Assembly: GCA_022579005.1 (NCBI GenBank)
Contig: MU401470.1
Span: forward strand, 62,001-126,000
Source of the DNA: Poronia punctata
Taxonomy: Eukaryota; Ascomycota; Sordariomycetes; Xylariales; Xylariaceae
Reading direction: 5' to 3'
Length of the DNA: 64,000 nucleotides
Under the pieces are notes generated by a model that saw nothing but the letters and a program-made list of their open reading frames with translations, ran no database searches and was not told the DNA's origin. Both the position numbers and the translations under genes were made by a program. Shown here piece by piece: positions 21,865 to 34,000 of the stretch (its first letter is position 1; every line of letters starts with the position of its first letter).

Positions 21865-24800
21865 GCTTTATTTTTTTTGTTTTAATAGACTTTAAATAAG
21901 TATAAAGTTAAAAGCATTGTAATTATTACTTTTAAAAAACTACTTTTTTTTTTTACGTTTTTTATTAAAAAAATAGTTTAAAGTGCTTAATTTAATAATA
22001 TAGCAAAAAATTTTATAAGGTTTATAAAAGTAAACTTATTTTAATAAGCTATATTTAAATAATAAGCTATATTTATATAGTTATTAAACTTTTTTATTAA
22101 AGTAATACTAAGCTTGTTTTTTATTTTAAACAATTTTAATACTTAATTATTGCTTAAAAAACTAGCTAAAAAGCAAGTATGCGCTAATATAATTAATAAC
22201 TTTTTTTTTAGTTAAAAAGCTTAAGCTTTATAAGCGCTACGTATACTTTATATGCTTTTAATATAAAAAATATAAAAAAAAGCTATAAGCATAATAAATA
22301 TTTATATTAAATATATTTTAAAGCTAGCTTGCTAGCAGCAAGTTAAAGCTTACTTATATTAATAAGTTAGCTATTACTTTTTTAATTTATATTATAGCTA
22401 GTTAGTTTTTTAAAATTAATTAAAAGCAAATTTATTATATTTATTAAAACAACTTTAAGCTAATAAACTTAATTAAGCTTTATATAAGCATAGTTTATAT
22501 TTTAAATGTAGTAATTATACTTTATACTAGTTAGTTTAGTAATATTATAATATATATAGCAACTTTTAAGCTAAAAGTATATAGTAAAAATATTAGCTTT
22601 TAAGTATACTATTTTTTAACGTTTATATTAATTTATTTTTAGCTATTTAAAAATATAGCATACGTTACTTTAGCTATAAACAATTTTGCTTATATAGTTT
22701 ATAAGTTAAGCTTAATATATAAAATATACTTAATAATAGTTTTTATTATAGCTTAAATAAAGCATTACTTTTTATTATAGCATATAATAATAATATAATT
22801 AAAGTAAAATTAAAAGTAAAAATATAGCTACTTTAAGCTAAATATATTTAAAATAGCTTTGTTAACTTTAAATTATTTTAAAATTAATATTAAGTTAAGT
22901 AAAAAAGCTAGCTAGCAATTGTTTTTAAACTAAGTTTATTATAAGTATAACTTTGCTAAGTATAACTAAATAGTTATTAGTTATAAGTATAAGTATATAT
23001 ATATAGCTTATAATAGCTTATACCTAGCTTATAACTATTTAAAAAAAAAAAAAAACGTATTAGCTATAAAAGTACTAACTATAATATAATTTTAACTTAA
23101 AATATTATAAATATTATAGCTTTTATAAGCTTTAGTATTTTTATTAGCATACTTTATAGCTAATATTTGCTTTATTTTTTATATTTTTAACTTAAATTTG
23201 CTTATTTTATAACATTTTTTTAGCTTACTTATTTTTAAAGCTTAAGCTTAAGTACTTATAATATACTTAAGCAAGCTAAGCTGCTTAGTTTATAAAATTT
23301 TACGCTATAAAGCTAAAATTAGCTATAAAAACCTTTTAAAGCTAAAGTAATTAAAAAACTTTTTATTAGTAAATAATAACTATAGTATAATTAAGTTATA
23401 AATTACTTTTAATTTAAAGCTAAGTTAAATTAAATATGTTTTTAATTTAAAATATATTTTTTATTTTTTACTAGGCTTAATACTAAAGTTAAATAGTTTT
23501 TTTTATTATATATACTACTTGTTTTTTTTTAATTAAAACTTAATTAATAATTAAATTTTATTTAAGTTTAAGTTTTTAAAGTATATATTAATTATTATTA
23601 TATTTAATATAGTTTAATAAGCTAGTATAAAAGCTTACTTATTAAAATATAACTTAAAAAACGCTTTTTAGCTTATTTTAATTATACTTTAAAATTAATA
23701 GCTTTTTAGCTTTAAGTAAAAAAAAAAGTATATTATAAAAACTGCTTACTATTTAAGCTTTATATAGCTTTTTTTATATTTAACTTTTTTATAAAAGCGT
23801 TATATTAAATGCTTAAAAAGCTTTTTTTATTTATTATTATTTTATATTACTTTAATAATTTTATTTTTATATTAAAAGTAATTTATATTTACTATATAGC
23901 TAAAGCATATATTAAGTATAAGCTGCTTTTTTAAGCTTTAAGCTTAATTCTTAACTTAAAAAAAACATAAAAAATATTTATGCTAAAGTGCTTAGTATTA
24001 TAATTAATATAATTTTAATATAAGCTTTTTTATTTTTTAATAAAATAGTAAAAGTAATATAAATAATTTTTAAAATATTAGCAAAATTATATATATTATA
24101 TAATAAAGTTAAAAAGCTAGCTAAGTACTTTTATTTTTACTTATTAGTTATTTTAATTAGCTATGCTTTTTTTTTTAACTTTTAAATAATATTATAAGTA
24201 CTTTGCTTAAGCTAAGCTTGCTTACTATTTTTAAATGCTTATTATAACTTTAAATAGTAGTATAATATATTTTTACGCTTTAATAAGTTATTTTTACTAT
24301 AAACGTATACTTGCTTTGTTTTTTATTTATTTATAAACGTAGTAAACTTAAGTATTAGTAGCTTTTAGTATAAAAGCGCTAAAGCTTAAAAGTAATAATA
24401 AAAAGCTTTGCTAATTTTTAAAAGCTAAGCTTTTATATACGTTTATATATTATTTAAATAAAGCTTTAATATTAATATTTTTAAAATTATTATAATTTAA
24501 ATTGCTTTTTATTATTAAGCTAACTTTTAGTTAGCTAATATAATAATTATTTATATAAATAATACTATAGCTTAAGCTAGCTTTATAAATATATTAATAA
24601 AAAACTTGCTATTGCTTAATATATTATAAAATATTTTTTTTATTATAATAAAGTATAATATTATAGTATATATATATTATATAACTTTTTAAAATAATAA
24701 ACTAGCTAATACTTTTTTTATAGCAACTTTATAATAATTACTAACTTATGCTTATAGTAGCAAAACTTTTTAAAATTTACTTTTATTTATATTTTTTAGC

Positions 24801-25998
24801 TTAGCTATAATAGTATAGCTTTTATAAGTATAATAATTACTTATATTTACTATATATTAAATTAGTGCTATTAATTTAATATAAGTATAAAAGTATAGTA
24901 AAAAAGTATAAAAAATAATATAAAGTTTAATGCTTTTAGCTTTAGCTAGTTAGCAAAAAAGCTTTTTATTTATATTTTTATAACTAAGCGTTTAGCTTAT
25001 TATAAACTTTAATAAAAAGTATAATGCTATAAAGCTATATTTTTATGCTATATTTAGTATATATTAACTTTATGCTTAATATTACTATTTTTAAAAGCTT
25101 ATAAATAAAGCAGCTTATATAAAAAGCTATTTACTTTTTTTTTTTTAAGCAAACTAATAATAAAAAAAACTTAATACTACTAAGTTTTTTAATTAATTTT
25201 ATATTTAAAATAATAATTAAAAGCAAGCTAAAATAAATAAAAATAGTTATAAACGTTGCTTTTATAACTACTTAGTATAGCTTTTTTGCTTTGCTAAAGT
25301 AATATATAAAAATTATAATTAAAATAATAAAATTAAGTAGCAAGTACTTAGCTTAGTATAGTTTTTAATTTAGCTATTATTAACTAAAAACTATTTTTAA
25401 CTATTACTTTATAATATAAAAATAAATAAAAAACGCTTTAGTATTTATATTACTATAGCTATAATTAGTATATAAGCTTATTTAGTATACTATATAGCTT
25501 AATTGCTTACTTAAAGCTTAACTATAATATATATAGCTAATAAAAACCTTTTTTTTTAGCTTAATAATAGCGCTTTTTTAAAAACTTATATATTATAAAT
25601 TTTTAACTTATATTTAATATACTTAAAAGTTAATTAAAAAAAATATTTAAGCTATAGCTTTTATAAAGGTATAATATAATATACTACTAATAAAAGTATA
25701 AATAAAGTAAATATTTAGTTTTTTAATTACTAAATATTAAATATAATAAAATAGTACTATAAAGTTTTAATATTAAAAAAAATTTAAATAAGTTAACGTT
25801 TTGCTAGTAGTTTATTAAAAGCTTTGCTTTTTTTATAATTATTATATTTTAAGTTAAATTTATATTAAATTTATATTAGCTTTAGTTTTTTTATATATTA
25901 AAATTAGTTAATATTTTTTTTGCTTATAAAAAATAATTAGTTTTTTTTATATTATATATTTTTTTTTATAAAAAAGTTAAATTTAATATTAATTTAAG

Positions 25999-26259
25999 CT
26001 ACTTTTTACTTTTTTTATTATTTTTTTTATTATTTTTATTTTTTTTAAACTTGTTTTTAACTTTGCTTTTTTTAAACTTATTTTTAGCTTTACTTTTTTT
26101 AAACTTATTTTTAGTCTTACTTTTAGCTAAAGCTTTATTTTTAGCTTTAGCTTTTTTAGCTTGAGCTTTTTTAGTTTTAGCTTTTTTAGCTTTTTTAGCT
26201 TTTTTAGCTTTAAAAGCAGTAGCTATATAGTAAAGTATAGCGCTTATACTAAAACTAAA
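25999..26259 (-). pseudogene. Lysine/alanine-rich coding relic, possible transposase C-terminal tail
   Basis: On the minus strand an 86-codon stretch without an internal stop ends at TAG (26001-25999). It reads as repeated Lys-Ala and Lys-Asn-Lys-Phe blocks (KAKKAKKAK..., KNKFKKSKAKNKFKK). Basic Lys/Ala/Arg-rich tails of this kind end many fungal DDE (pogo/Fot1-type) transposases. Upstream the frame is broken by TAA codons. In DNA this AT-rich, Lys-rich translation could also arise by chance, so the assignment is weak. Confidence 0.35.
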
Positions 26260-27129
26260 TTATTTAAACTTTTTAATTTAACTAATAAAGTTTTAAAAGT
26301 TAGCTAAAAAGCTTTATTAAAGTTATATTTAAAATAAATTTAAGCTAGGTTTGCTACTTATTACTTTAAAAATAAAACTTTTAAAGTTTTTTTATATTAA
26401 TAAAGTTTTTATAAATTATATTATATACTTAAACAAATTTAGTTTATAAAGTAGCAAGCTTACTAAAAAATTTAACTTATATTAAATTAAACTTAAATAT
26501 AATATAGTTTTATTTTAAAATTAACTTATTATTATATATTTATTACTTTTATTATTTTTATAAGCTTTAATATAGTAAATATACTTTTAAATATTATAGT
26601 ATATAAAGTAATTATAAAAAATATTAAAGTTTTATAAATAATTAGCTTAAATTTAAAGTAAAGCTACTTTAAAGCTTTTTTAATTTACTTTAATAAAATA
26701 ATATATATAATAAATATATAGTAGCATATTTTTAATATATTTAAAAAAATTTTAGTTTAAATTAAATTAATATTAAATTTATTTTAAATTTTAAGCTTTT
26801 ATTTTACTTTTTAATATAAGTAAAATAGTTTATAATATTATTGCTTATATAAGTTTAATACTTATATTAATATTGTTTATAAAAAAAAAGTTTTGCTTAA
26901 AAGTATATTAGCATTAAATTTAATAAAGATTTACTTTTATTTATAAACTTATTTATAATGTTATTATTATTAAAAAAGTGCTTAAGTTTAGTTTTTAAGC
27001 ACTAATATTTTTTTTTATACTTATTAGCGCTGTTTTTTAGCTTTACTTTACTAAGCTTTACTTTTTTAAAAATATATATTTATATTTACTTATTTACTAA
27101 TTTTTTATTTTAAATATATTAAGTATAAG

Positions 27130-27351
27130 TTTAAGTACTTTTAGCTAGTTTTTAGCTTATATATGCTTGCTAGCAAAGCTTAGCTAAGCATTACTAAGCT
27201 ATATATATAAACTACTTTTAGCTATTAAGTATATAAACTATTTTTAGCTTATATAAGCTAGCTAAGCAAACTAGTTTAAATAGCTTATATTTTACTTTAA
27301 TATAAAAAACTTAAACTAATAATATATATGCTTTAAAATATATTATAAATA
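27130..27351 (+). repeat. Right-margin direct repeat, copy 1
   Basis: About 220 bp that align with 27595-27816 at a constant offset of 465 bp. Both copies carry transitions relative to each other; this one is the more AT-converted. Confidence 0.8.
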
Positions 27352-27445
27352 AGTTATTTTATTAGCTTTAAAGCTTTACTTTATAACTTTTTTTTATATA
27401 ACTTATTTTTAAATAATATATATAATAAAATTAAATTACTTTTAA
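27352..27445 (+). repeat. Internal copy of the left-margin repeat (heavily converted)
   Basis: Starts exactly where the first right-margin repeat ends and matches 21771-21864 without gaps. About a quarter of positions differ, all as transitions toward A or T. Confidence 0.75.
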
Positions 27446-27594
27446 CTTATTTTTATTTTTAAGTTATATTACTTTAAAAGTATTTATTTTAATACTTTTA
27501 ATACTTTATTTTTTATTTTGCTTTTTTTTTTAAATTATTAAAAGTAAATTTTTTAGCTTTATTTTTAGTTATTTTAAATATAAGTTATTTTAGT

Positions 27595-27816
27595 TATAAG
27601 CGCTTTTAGCTAATTTTTAGCTTATATATGCCTACTAGCAAAGCTTAGCTAAGCACTACTAAGCTATACATACAAATTATTTTTAGCTACTAAGTATATA
27701 AACTACTTTTAGCTTATATAAGCTAGCTAAGCAAACTAGCTTAAATAGCTTATACTTTACTTTAATATAAAAAACCTAAACTAATAATATATGTGCCCTA
27801 GAGTGCGCTATAAATA
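27595..27816 (+). repeat. Right-margin direct repeat, copy 2 (less mutated)
   Basis: Keeps G/C residues lost from copy 1, for example GTGCCCTAGAGTGCGC near 27793-27808. Ends abruptly where normal composition resumes, marking the island's right border. Confidence 0.8.
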
Positions 27817-28210
27817 AAGAATTTAGCTTACTAATAACGTTATTAAACAACTACGGTCGGAGTTTTACGGTTCATTATCTTTCTCTGTATCAGTGTGTTG
27901 CCAAGCTTTGACAGGTGTTGGACTGGAGGGAAGAGGTAGGTACGTACCTACTAGTGCAAGTCAAGGCCAAAAAAAGTTTACAGTATTGCTCCATTATCTG
28001 GCAGCCAGCGGACTTACGGCATATTCATTTGCCTTACTCGGTTTGCCAGACCTATGCCGACTGCATATTAACCTACCCTTCCAGCCTAAGTCTAGACCCT
28101 CAATTTTCGTCCTTCTAGACGAGATAGCCCTTGAATACAAGGGCGTTTCGGTTATCTCGCAGATTGCCTGTGCTGTTTTCTGCTACAAGCCTTCGGGGAG
28201 TGACGTCGCA
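27817..28210 (+). other. Short region between the AT-rich island and TIM50
   Basis: Nearly 400 bp of normal composition holding the TIM50 promoter and leader. The TIM50 frame stays open back to 27893, but without an ATG that would suit a presequence. Confidence 0.5.
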
Positions 28211-29852
28211 ATGTTGACTAGAGCTATCGCGCAAGGCTTTGCGCGTTCTACGCGGTTACATACGCTTCAGCACACCAAACCAGTCTCGGCTGCTTCTAGA
28301 CGCATAATAGCACCTACATCGACGGCAATATGGAGGCGAGGCATGAGCCAAAAGACCCCCGGGTCCCAGCCTGACAAAACCGGAGCTGAAGTCGGATCTG
28401 AACAATCAAGCTCTCAGCCTGCTTCTTCGTCGGAGCAGTCTACCCCCGATTCTGCGGAGACGACTCCCCCGCCCAACTTTAATTCCCTTCCCGACCTTAC
28501 AAAGGGTATCCCCTCGACTCTCGAGTACGAGACATCTAGCGCTACCGACAAATCAAAGCTATCTGCTCTCGAGGAGGCCGAAGCAGAAAAGGCTGAGCAA
28601 ACGGAGGGTGGCGGTCGTAAAAAGGGCGAACTACCAGCATCGGCTTACATGAGCTCCACTGAAAAACGACGGGCCCAGTTCGCCAACAGGATGTATCTCG
28701 CCGTTCTGGTTGGTACTGTTGTAGGCCTGGCATACCTTGGCCGCGAGTGGGACGATGAAGAAGCTGCTGCCCACAAGGATATCCCTAGCGGATGGACACC
28801 CGCTCATTGGTGGAAACGCGCCGTGGCCCGTCTCACCGACGTGACGGATTATTATCAAGAACCTGCCTTCGAGAAGTTGTTGCCCGACCCACATCCCATG
28901 TTCGAACGGCCTTATACTTTGTGCATCAGTCTTGAAGATATGTTAGTACATAGCGAGTGGACGCGGGAGCACGGGTGGCGGGTAGCAAAGCGTCCCGGTA
29001 TCGATTATTTTCTACGTTATCTAAGCCAGTACTACGAGCTAGTTCTGTTCACGGGCGTCCCTATGGCGATGGCCGAACCCCTTGTACGGAAGTTGGATCC
29101 GTTCCAAATCATCACCTGGCCGCTTTTCCGGGAAGCAACGAGGTATAAAGATGGCGAGATCGTCAAGGTAGGCTTGCTCACACACAGACTAGTGCGGGGA
29201 ACATGGCAATTCGCTAACATGCCATCAGGATCTGTCGTACCTCAATCGCGACCTATCCAAGGTGATTATAATCGACAGCAAGGCAACTCATGTCCAGAAC
29301 CAGCCAGAAAACGCCATCGTCTTGCCTCCGTGGAAGGGCGAGAAGAACGATAGGGAGCTCGTGTCACTCATCCCATTTTTGGAGTACATCGTGGCAATGG
29401 ACTACAAGGACGTCCGTGAAGTACTCAAGTCTTTCCAGGGCAAGCACATCCCCACCGAGTTCGCCCGACGTGAAGCCATTGCGCGTGCGGAGTTCCAGAA
29501 GCAGATGGAAGCCCAGAAAAAGAAGCGGCCATCCGGATTGGCGGCATTGGGCGGCATGCTTGGAGTCAAGGGTAATATGAGCATGATGCAGCCGGTAGAG
29601 GGCGAGATCAGCCCTTCGGAGGCTTTTGCCCAGGGCAAGATGCTGCAGGATATTTTCCGCGAGAAGGGCCAGAAGAACTATGAATTGATGGAGAAGCATA
29701 TCCGAGAAAACGGCGAGAAGTGGCTCAAGGAAGCTCAACAGATGCAGGAGCAGGCTCAAGCCGAAGCGATGAATAGCATGAAATCATCCTTTACCGGTTG
29801 GTTCTCGTCACCCAAACCATCCGACACCCCAGAGCAACCGAAGAGCTCATAA
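28211..29852 (+). CDS. TIM50: Mitochondrial import inner membrane translocase subunit TIM50
   Basis: Two exons (28211-29167 and 29229-29852) give 526 aa. The ATG at 28211 starts a typical Arg/Ser-rich presequence (MLTRAIAQGFARSTRLHTLQ). A Ser/Gln/Pro-rich matrix segment precedes one membrane span (RMYLAVLVGTVVGLAYLG, about 160-177). The intermembrane-space FCP1-like domain runs from YTLCISLEDMLVHSEW through GWRVAKRPGIDYFLRYLSQYYELVLFT and IIIDSKATHVQNQPENAI. The phosphatase DxDx(T/V) motif is replaced by SLEDMLV, as usual for Tim50, which acts as presequence receptor of the TIM23 complex and not as an enzyme. A C-terminal helical region (NYELMEKHIRENGEKWLKEA) follows. It is essential in yeast, and here it lies directly beside the RIP-type island. 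Confidence 0.95.
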
Positions 29853-30741
29853 ACCTAAAAAGTCGGTGTAAGGGCTTTGGGTGGAATAAGAACACAGGTC
29901 GATATTCGAATGAGGGAACGATCTGATCTGATGTTTTCATATGTTGCAGTACCGAATCGGCGTTTTTATTACGGCGTATTTGGCCATAATATGGCAGGCT
30001 TGGAGATTGGATGTCTCCCACAAACTCAACTCCACGAGATGCTTGGTGCATCTATTTCGCATTGGCCGGCCGGGGGGGGGGGCCTTTACCAGGAATGATC
30101 GGGTCTGTGCATGCGGTTTCCCCAGGAGGGGCGATTATAGAGAAAACGAGGGCCATGATGCTCGTTTGTGAAAAATACTAATAACTGTATACTAGTCAGA
30201 GGGAGGGCAAATTTGGGGGGAAGACGGCCTTGCTAGAGTTAATGCGCCGCGCAGCTTGTCCGATATGTACCATCTTCCGGAGTAGGAAAAGAAATGTATC
30301 ATAAAATAAATCCGCGAGTGTATTACACTCATCATTATTGTCTCGAGATCTTTCGATAATGAGAAAAGAAATTATGATTCATATGTCGTGTGGCCCAGTT
30401 CCTCTCATCTTCCTAAGGTCAATAACTAACCTTGACGCGCAATCAATCGTGTGACGAGTGACCACTAAGCTGTCCACTCATGAGTATAATCCAGACTCCC
30501 GTGTTCCCGCCCCTCCTTACCCTCTTGCAAGCTTGTCCCTATATTTATCTCTTGAGTTGTTTTGTCTTTTTTTTTTTTTTTCCTTTCTTTCTTTCAGTTT
30601 TTGTTTCTCATCCCCTATAACAAACGCAAGGGTTTCCTCATCTCCTAGGCATTATTCACCGAACTTGTCATTCTCGTCACACCACTCACACCGCGGATCG
30701 GTCTCGCAGTTGAAGTCACTTATTTGATATGATCAGCTTTT
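29853..30741. other. Intergenic region downstream of TIM50
   Basis: About 890 bp with no credible gene. Includes poly-G and poly-T runs (near 30073 and 30570-30582). Confidence 0.5.
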
Positions 30742-30951
30742 TTACTTTTTTGCAGAAAAAAAAAGGGGGGGGGGTAGAGAGGGGGTTAGGTGGGTAAAAA
30801 CGAACCCGTTACATGACGTGCAATATGTCTTTAGCGAGTCGCAGTCTGGCTCTGTCATGACAAAGGTTACGAGGTGATGAGATGATGGCGATGGGAGTGC
30901 GGCTGCGGTTGCGGTTGTTAGGGCCGCGAGGAAGATGATGATGAAGTACAT
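30742..30951 (-). CDS. Putative very small secreted peptide
   Basis: An open frame of 69 aa begins at a CACC-ATG start (30951). Residues 1-18 form a strong signal peptide (MYFIIIFLAALTTATAAA). The mature part is short, with three Cys in CDSLKTYCTSC, then a Pro/Phe/Lys tail encoded by poly-C and poly-T, which may instead be non-coding beyond an unrecognised splice site. A TATA-like element lies about 120 bp upstream and the leader is CA-rich, as in expressed fungal genes. No family is recognised; it could be a processed peptide or an effector-like protein. Confidence 0.45.
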   Translation of the reverse strand: MYFIIIFLAALTTATAAALPSPSSHHLVTFVMTEPDCDSLKTYCTSCNGFVFTHLTPSLPPPLFFSAKK

Positions 30952-31071
30952 GGTGAAAAAAGGTAAGGTTTTTGCTTTTCTTGTATATGGATGGATGGTA
31001 AGTGGTGGTGAGTGTGGTATGGGCTGGATAAGATGGATAGATTGGGTCAGGGTGGATTGGGATCTCTTCTC

Positions 31072-31081
31072 TTTATATATA
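31072..31081 (-). promoter_or_regulatory. TATA-like element of the small secreted peptide gene
   Basis: Minus-strand TATATATAAAG about 120 bp upstream of the start at 30951, followed by a purine-rich AGAGAAGAG stretch. Confidence 0.4.
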
Positions 31082-34000
31082 CGGCGTGATTAGTAGGTTT
31101 TGGCACGAAAAGCTCCGTTTTACCGAGACATAACAAACACATGGTTCCGGTGAAGAGAGAGAAAGTGTGTGTGTATGTGCCGATTTTAGCCTTCTCTACG
31201 CTACCTAGGTACCTACTCGGGGGAGAACCCCCGGATGAATAAGTGGTTACGCATTGTGTCTTGCCCCTTCGCTTGGTAGGTCTTATCTAGGCACGCTTGG
31301 TAACACTTGACGCGTGGCTGGTACGAGTACGAGTAGGTAGGTAGGTACGACGTGGATAGTAAGATAGGTAAGCCACGGGGCTTTTCTTCCTTGTTTGAAT
31401 ATTGGGATCATGGCATGTCACGAGGTCATCGCGTGAGGTACCTTGTGGTGGCAATCATTTGATATGAAAGGAGCGGTCTTGTCGAAGGTACGTAGATAGG
31501 ATATGGAAAATCGGGCAGGTACAGCTTAATTCAGGGAAAGAGGTGTTTACCTTACTTTCTGTTGTCAATGGCTTGGTGTGTTATATCTCATGTGGATGAG
31601 GGAGAGAGAGAATCAGACCCCTCGCCGGGATAAAAGGAACAGGGAGCTCGCTCCCCCCTTAACCTGGAATCAGCATCACACCTGAGGTAGGTACGGTAGT
31701 CAGGAGCAACTGGGACCGCATCACAAAACATATCAAGGGGAAGACATTCAGTACAATTTACAGAACGCATGGCCAGAGATAGAGCATCATGCAGAAGAGC
31801 ATTGCGGCTACATCAAAGATAGTCAGGTGTCGAAGGCCCGGGTATTTTGATCCGCTCGGGCAGGACAAACTCGTGGCTAGGCCGATAGCCAATGTACCGG
31901 TACTAGGTACCGTAGATCACGTTCTCCTTATCGTGTTCTTACAATGTGCTTCGCCGTCGCTGTACGAATATGAAACAATGCTCTGGGTGCCATGGTAAGA
32001 TGGTTGGACAGCGAATTTCACCCCCCATCTAACCTACCCGTTTACCTAAGGTCGACGCGAAATTCAATGACGATGAAGCTTATGTTTTAATACTTTAACT
32101 AACTACACAGCTTTCATTTCTTATCCTGGATACCTACGTATTCACTCGAAAAAGCCCAGTCGAACCTGACTTCTTCGATACCCTCCAAGGACAAAGCGAC
32201 AGTAAGACAACACGAGGACGTCACGGGGGGCTAGGTATGGAACACACAGGATGAACGCGTGTCTACGATACGGACACGGACCGATCAGACGGCAAGTTGT
32301 ACGACGGAAAATGGCCCACGCGACGCGTAGTCGATGTTACACGAACAAGTCGAGGATACTTTATTTCTCTGGCGGTTAGGATGTAAGTAGGTACCTAGAT
32401 ACCAACAGACAAGACCGCCAGCGCCGGGGACACGCCGACAAGGGCCCGCACCTTGCGATATGCTAGGTTATCTTCCTCCTTGACGATCGTAAGCTTGGGT
32501 TGACTCTGCAATGCCACAGTCTCTATCTACCTACATCGTACCACACTTGGGTTATATAGCACATTTACTGTACGTCGGCACTATCACTACCTACATATCT
32601 CATGTACCTAGGTAGGTAGTTTAGGAAAGAGGCAGGAAGTCCAGGAGACACGTGTTGAAACTTCTGCTGAATGTAACAAGATAATGGAAAGCAAGCAACA
32701 GCACTCCGCACGAAGACTATGAAGAGAGTTGGTAGATTACTCGCGGACTGGCCAAGAACCGATTTTGAGTTAGGTTGCGAGTCTAGCTACCCTCGACTTG
32801 GGGGTAATTGACTCGGGGAGGGGTAAAAGTGTGGGATGGATTCCAAGCTAAACTATCGTACCTCTTTTCATTTCCCACCACCAAGGGCCTTCTCTTTATT
32901 TGATTGTTTCATCTATTATTCTATTTCAGTGATACGTGAGCCCATAGAGAGCGTGTTTATAGTTCTCAGAACAGATGGTAGTTGCGATAGGTAACTTCTA
33001 TCAACGGACCCCATGGATCTAGGTTTCCTATCATGGTGATTACTTATTAGCCACCGTAGACTGATACGTTACAGAACAGCACCCACCTATTCAGTCGACA
33101 ACTATTACATCCACTGGAAGATGGGGAAATTGAAACTGTCCTATTCTGTTTCAACCCTCCTATCTTCATCGTTTATAGCGTCGTGTTGAGGCATACGACC
33201 GTACAGCTACTTAGCCTCTGTTGTCGTATCAACAGTACCGGTATGCTGTTGCAGTCATCAAAGAAACAGTAGTTACAATGTAAGAGTATGATCAGTTAAG
33301 ACCCCATGTTATTGGGCTAATATAGAGTACAAGAGTGACACGCACTAAACTAACATACCCACCTGATAAAAGGGCCAGGGTAACTAAACTACGGTAGATA
33401 GTCTAGTCTCTTGCAGACAGACTATTGAGATCGAAAACAAGACAGACGCACAACACCACGTTACAGTCACATGAAAAGGGGCAAAAGTGGCCAAGTAACA
33501 TGATGTAAGTTTATACCGGTTCTAGACTCCATGGGATTCAACACTATCGGGGTACCGGATAAATCACGGGAGATATCTTGGGGGCAAAGTTACACAGAAG
33601 GTAGTAAACTATTTGATTAACATTGTCTAATGTAAAGCTCAACAAAGGAATATGTAATACCAGACCAGGAATAATCAAGACGTTAAAAACATCCATCCAT
33701 CCATAACGATTCGGTCCGTGTTTACAAAGTAAACAAACAAATAAACAATGAAGCCCCCAAGTGACAGCAAGAGAGGCTCCGCCACAATTACTTCCGGAAA
33801 ATGTCAGAAACTCAAAACATAATAGGTCTTGTTGGGGGCTATATAGGTCAACATCGCTGGAGATGGGTAATTGACTGGCTGATTTTAGTCATCTATTGCG
33901 ACGCTTTGAATTTTGAAAGACTACTGGTATTAGGCCGTCGCCTACGATGTTGTTAACATCAAAGAGGTTTATCAGGAGAGTCAAGTGAAGTAGACCCTTC

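Larger units (their letters stand above)
21771..27816. mobile_element. AT-rich, RIP-degraded transposon island
   Basis: About 6 kb made very largely of A and T with no ORF long enough to be listed. Surviving G and C sit mostly in AGC, GCT and AGCT contexts. Direct repeats inside and at the margins differ almost only by transitions (C/T, G/A), which is the mark of repeat-induced point mutation in ascomycetes. A lysine-rich relic reading frame lies on the minus strand near 26.0-26.26 kb. The arrangement suggests one or more transposons, possibly nested, fully inactivated. The element family cannot be named. Such islands are usually heterochromatic; that is inference. Confidence 0.8.

Noticed and set aside
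21771..27816. The AT block as a mitochondrial DNA insertion or centromere
   Set aside because: No mitochondrial genes or codon-biased frames are visible, and 6 kb with transition-only repeats fits a RIP-degraded transposon better. A centromere would need chromatin data.
27352..27816. A 465-bp tandem satellite array filling the whole island (12 x 465 is close to the 5581-bp spacing)
   Set aside because: No repeat copies were found at the intermediate 465-bp steps, so the multiple is probably coincidence.
27893..28210. Extended N-terminus for TIM50
   Set aside because: The frame is open but relies on a non-ATG start; the ATG at 28211 gives a proper mitochondrial presequence.
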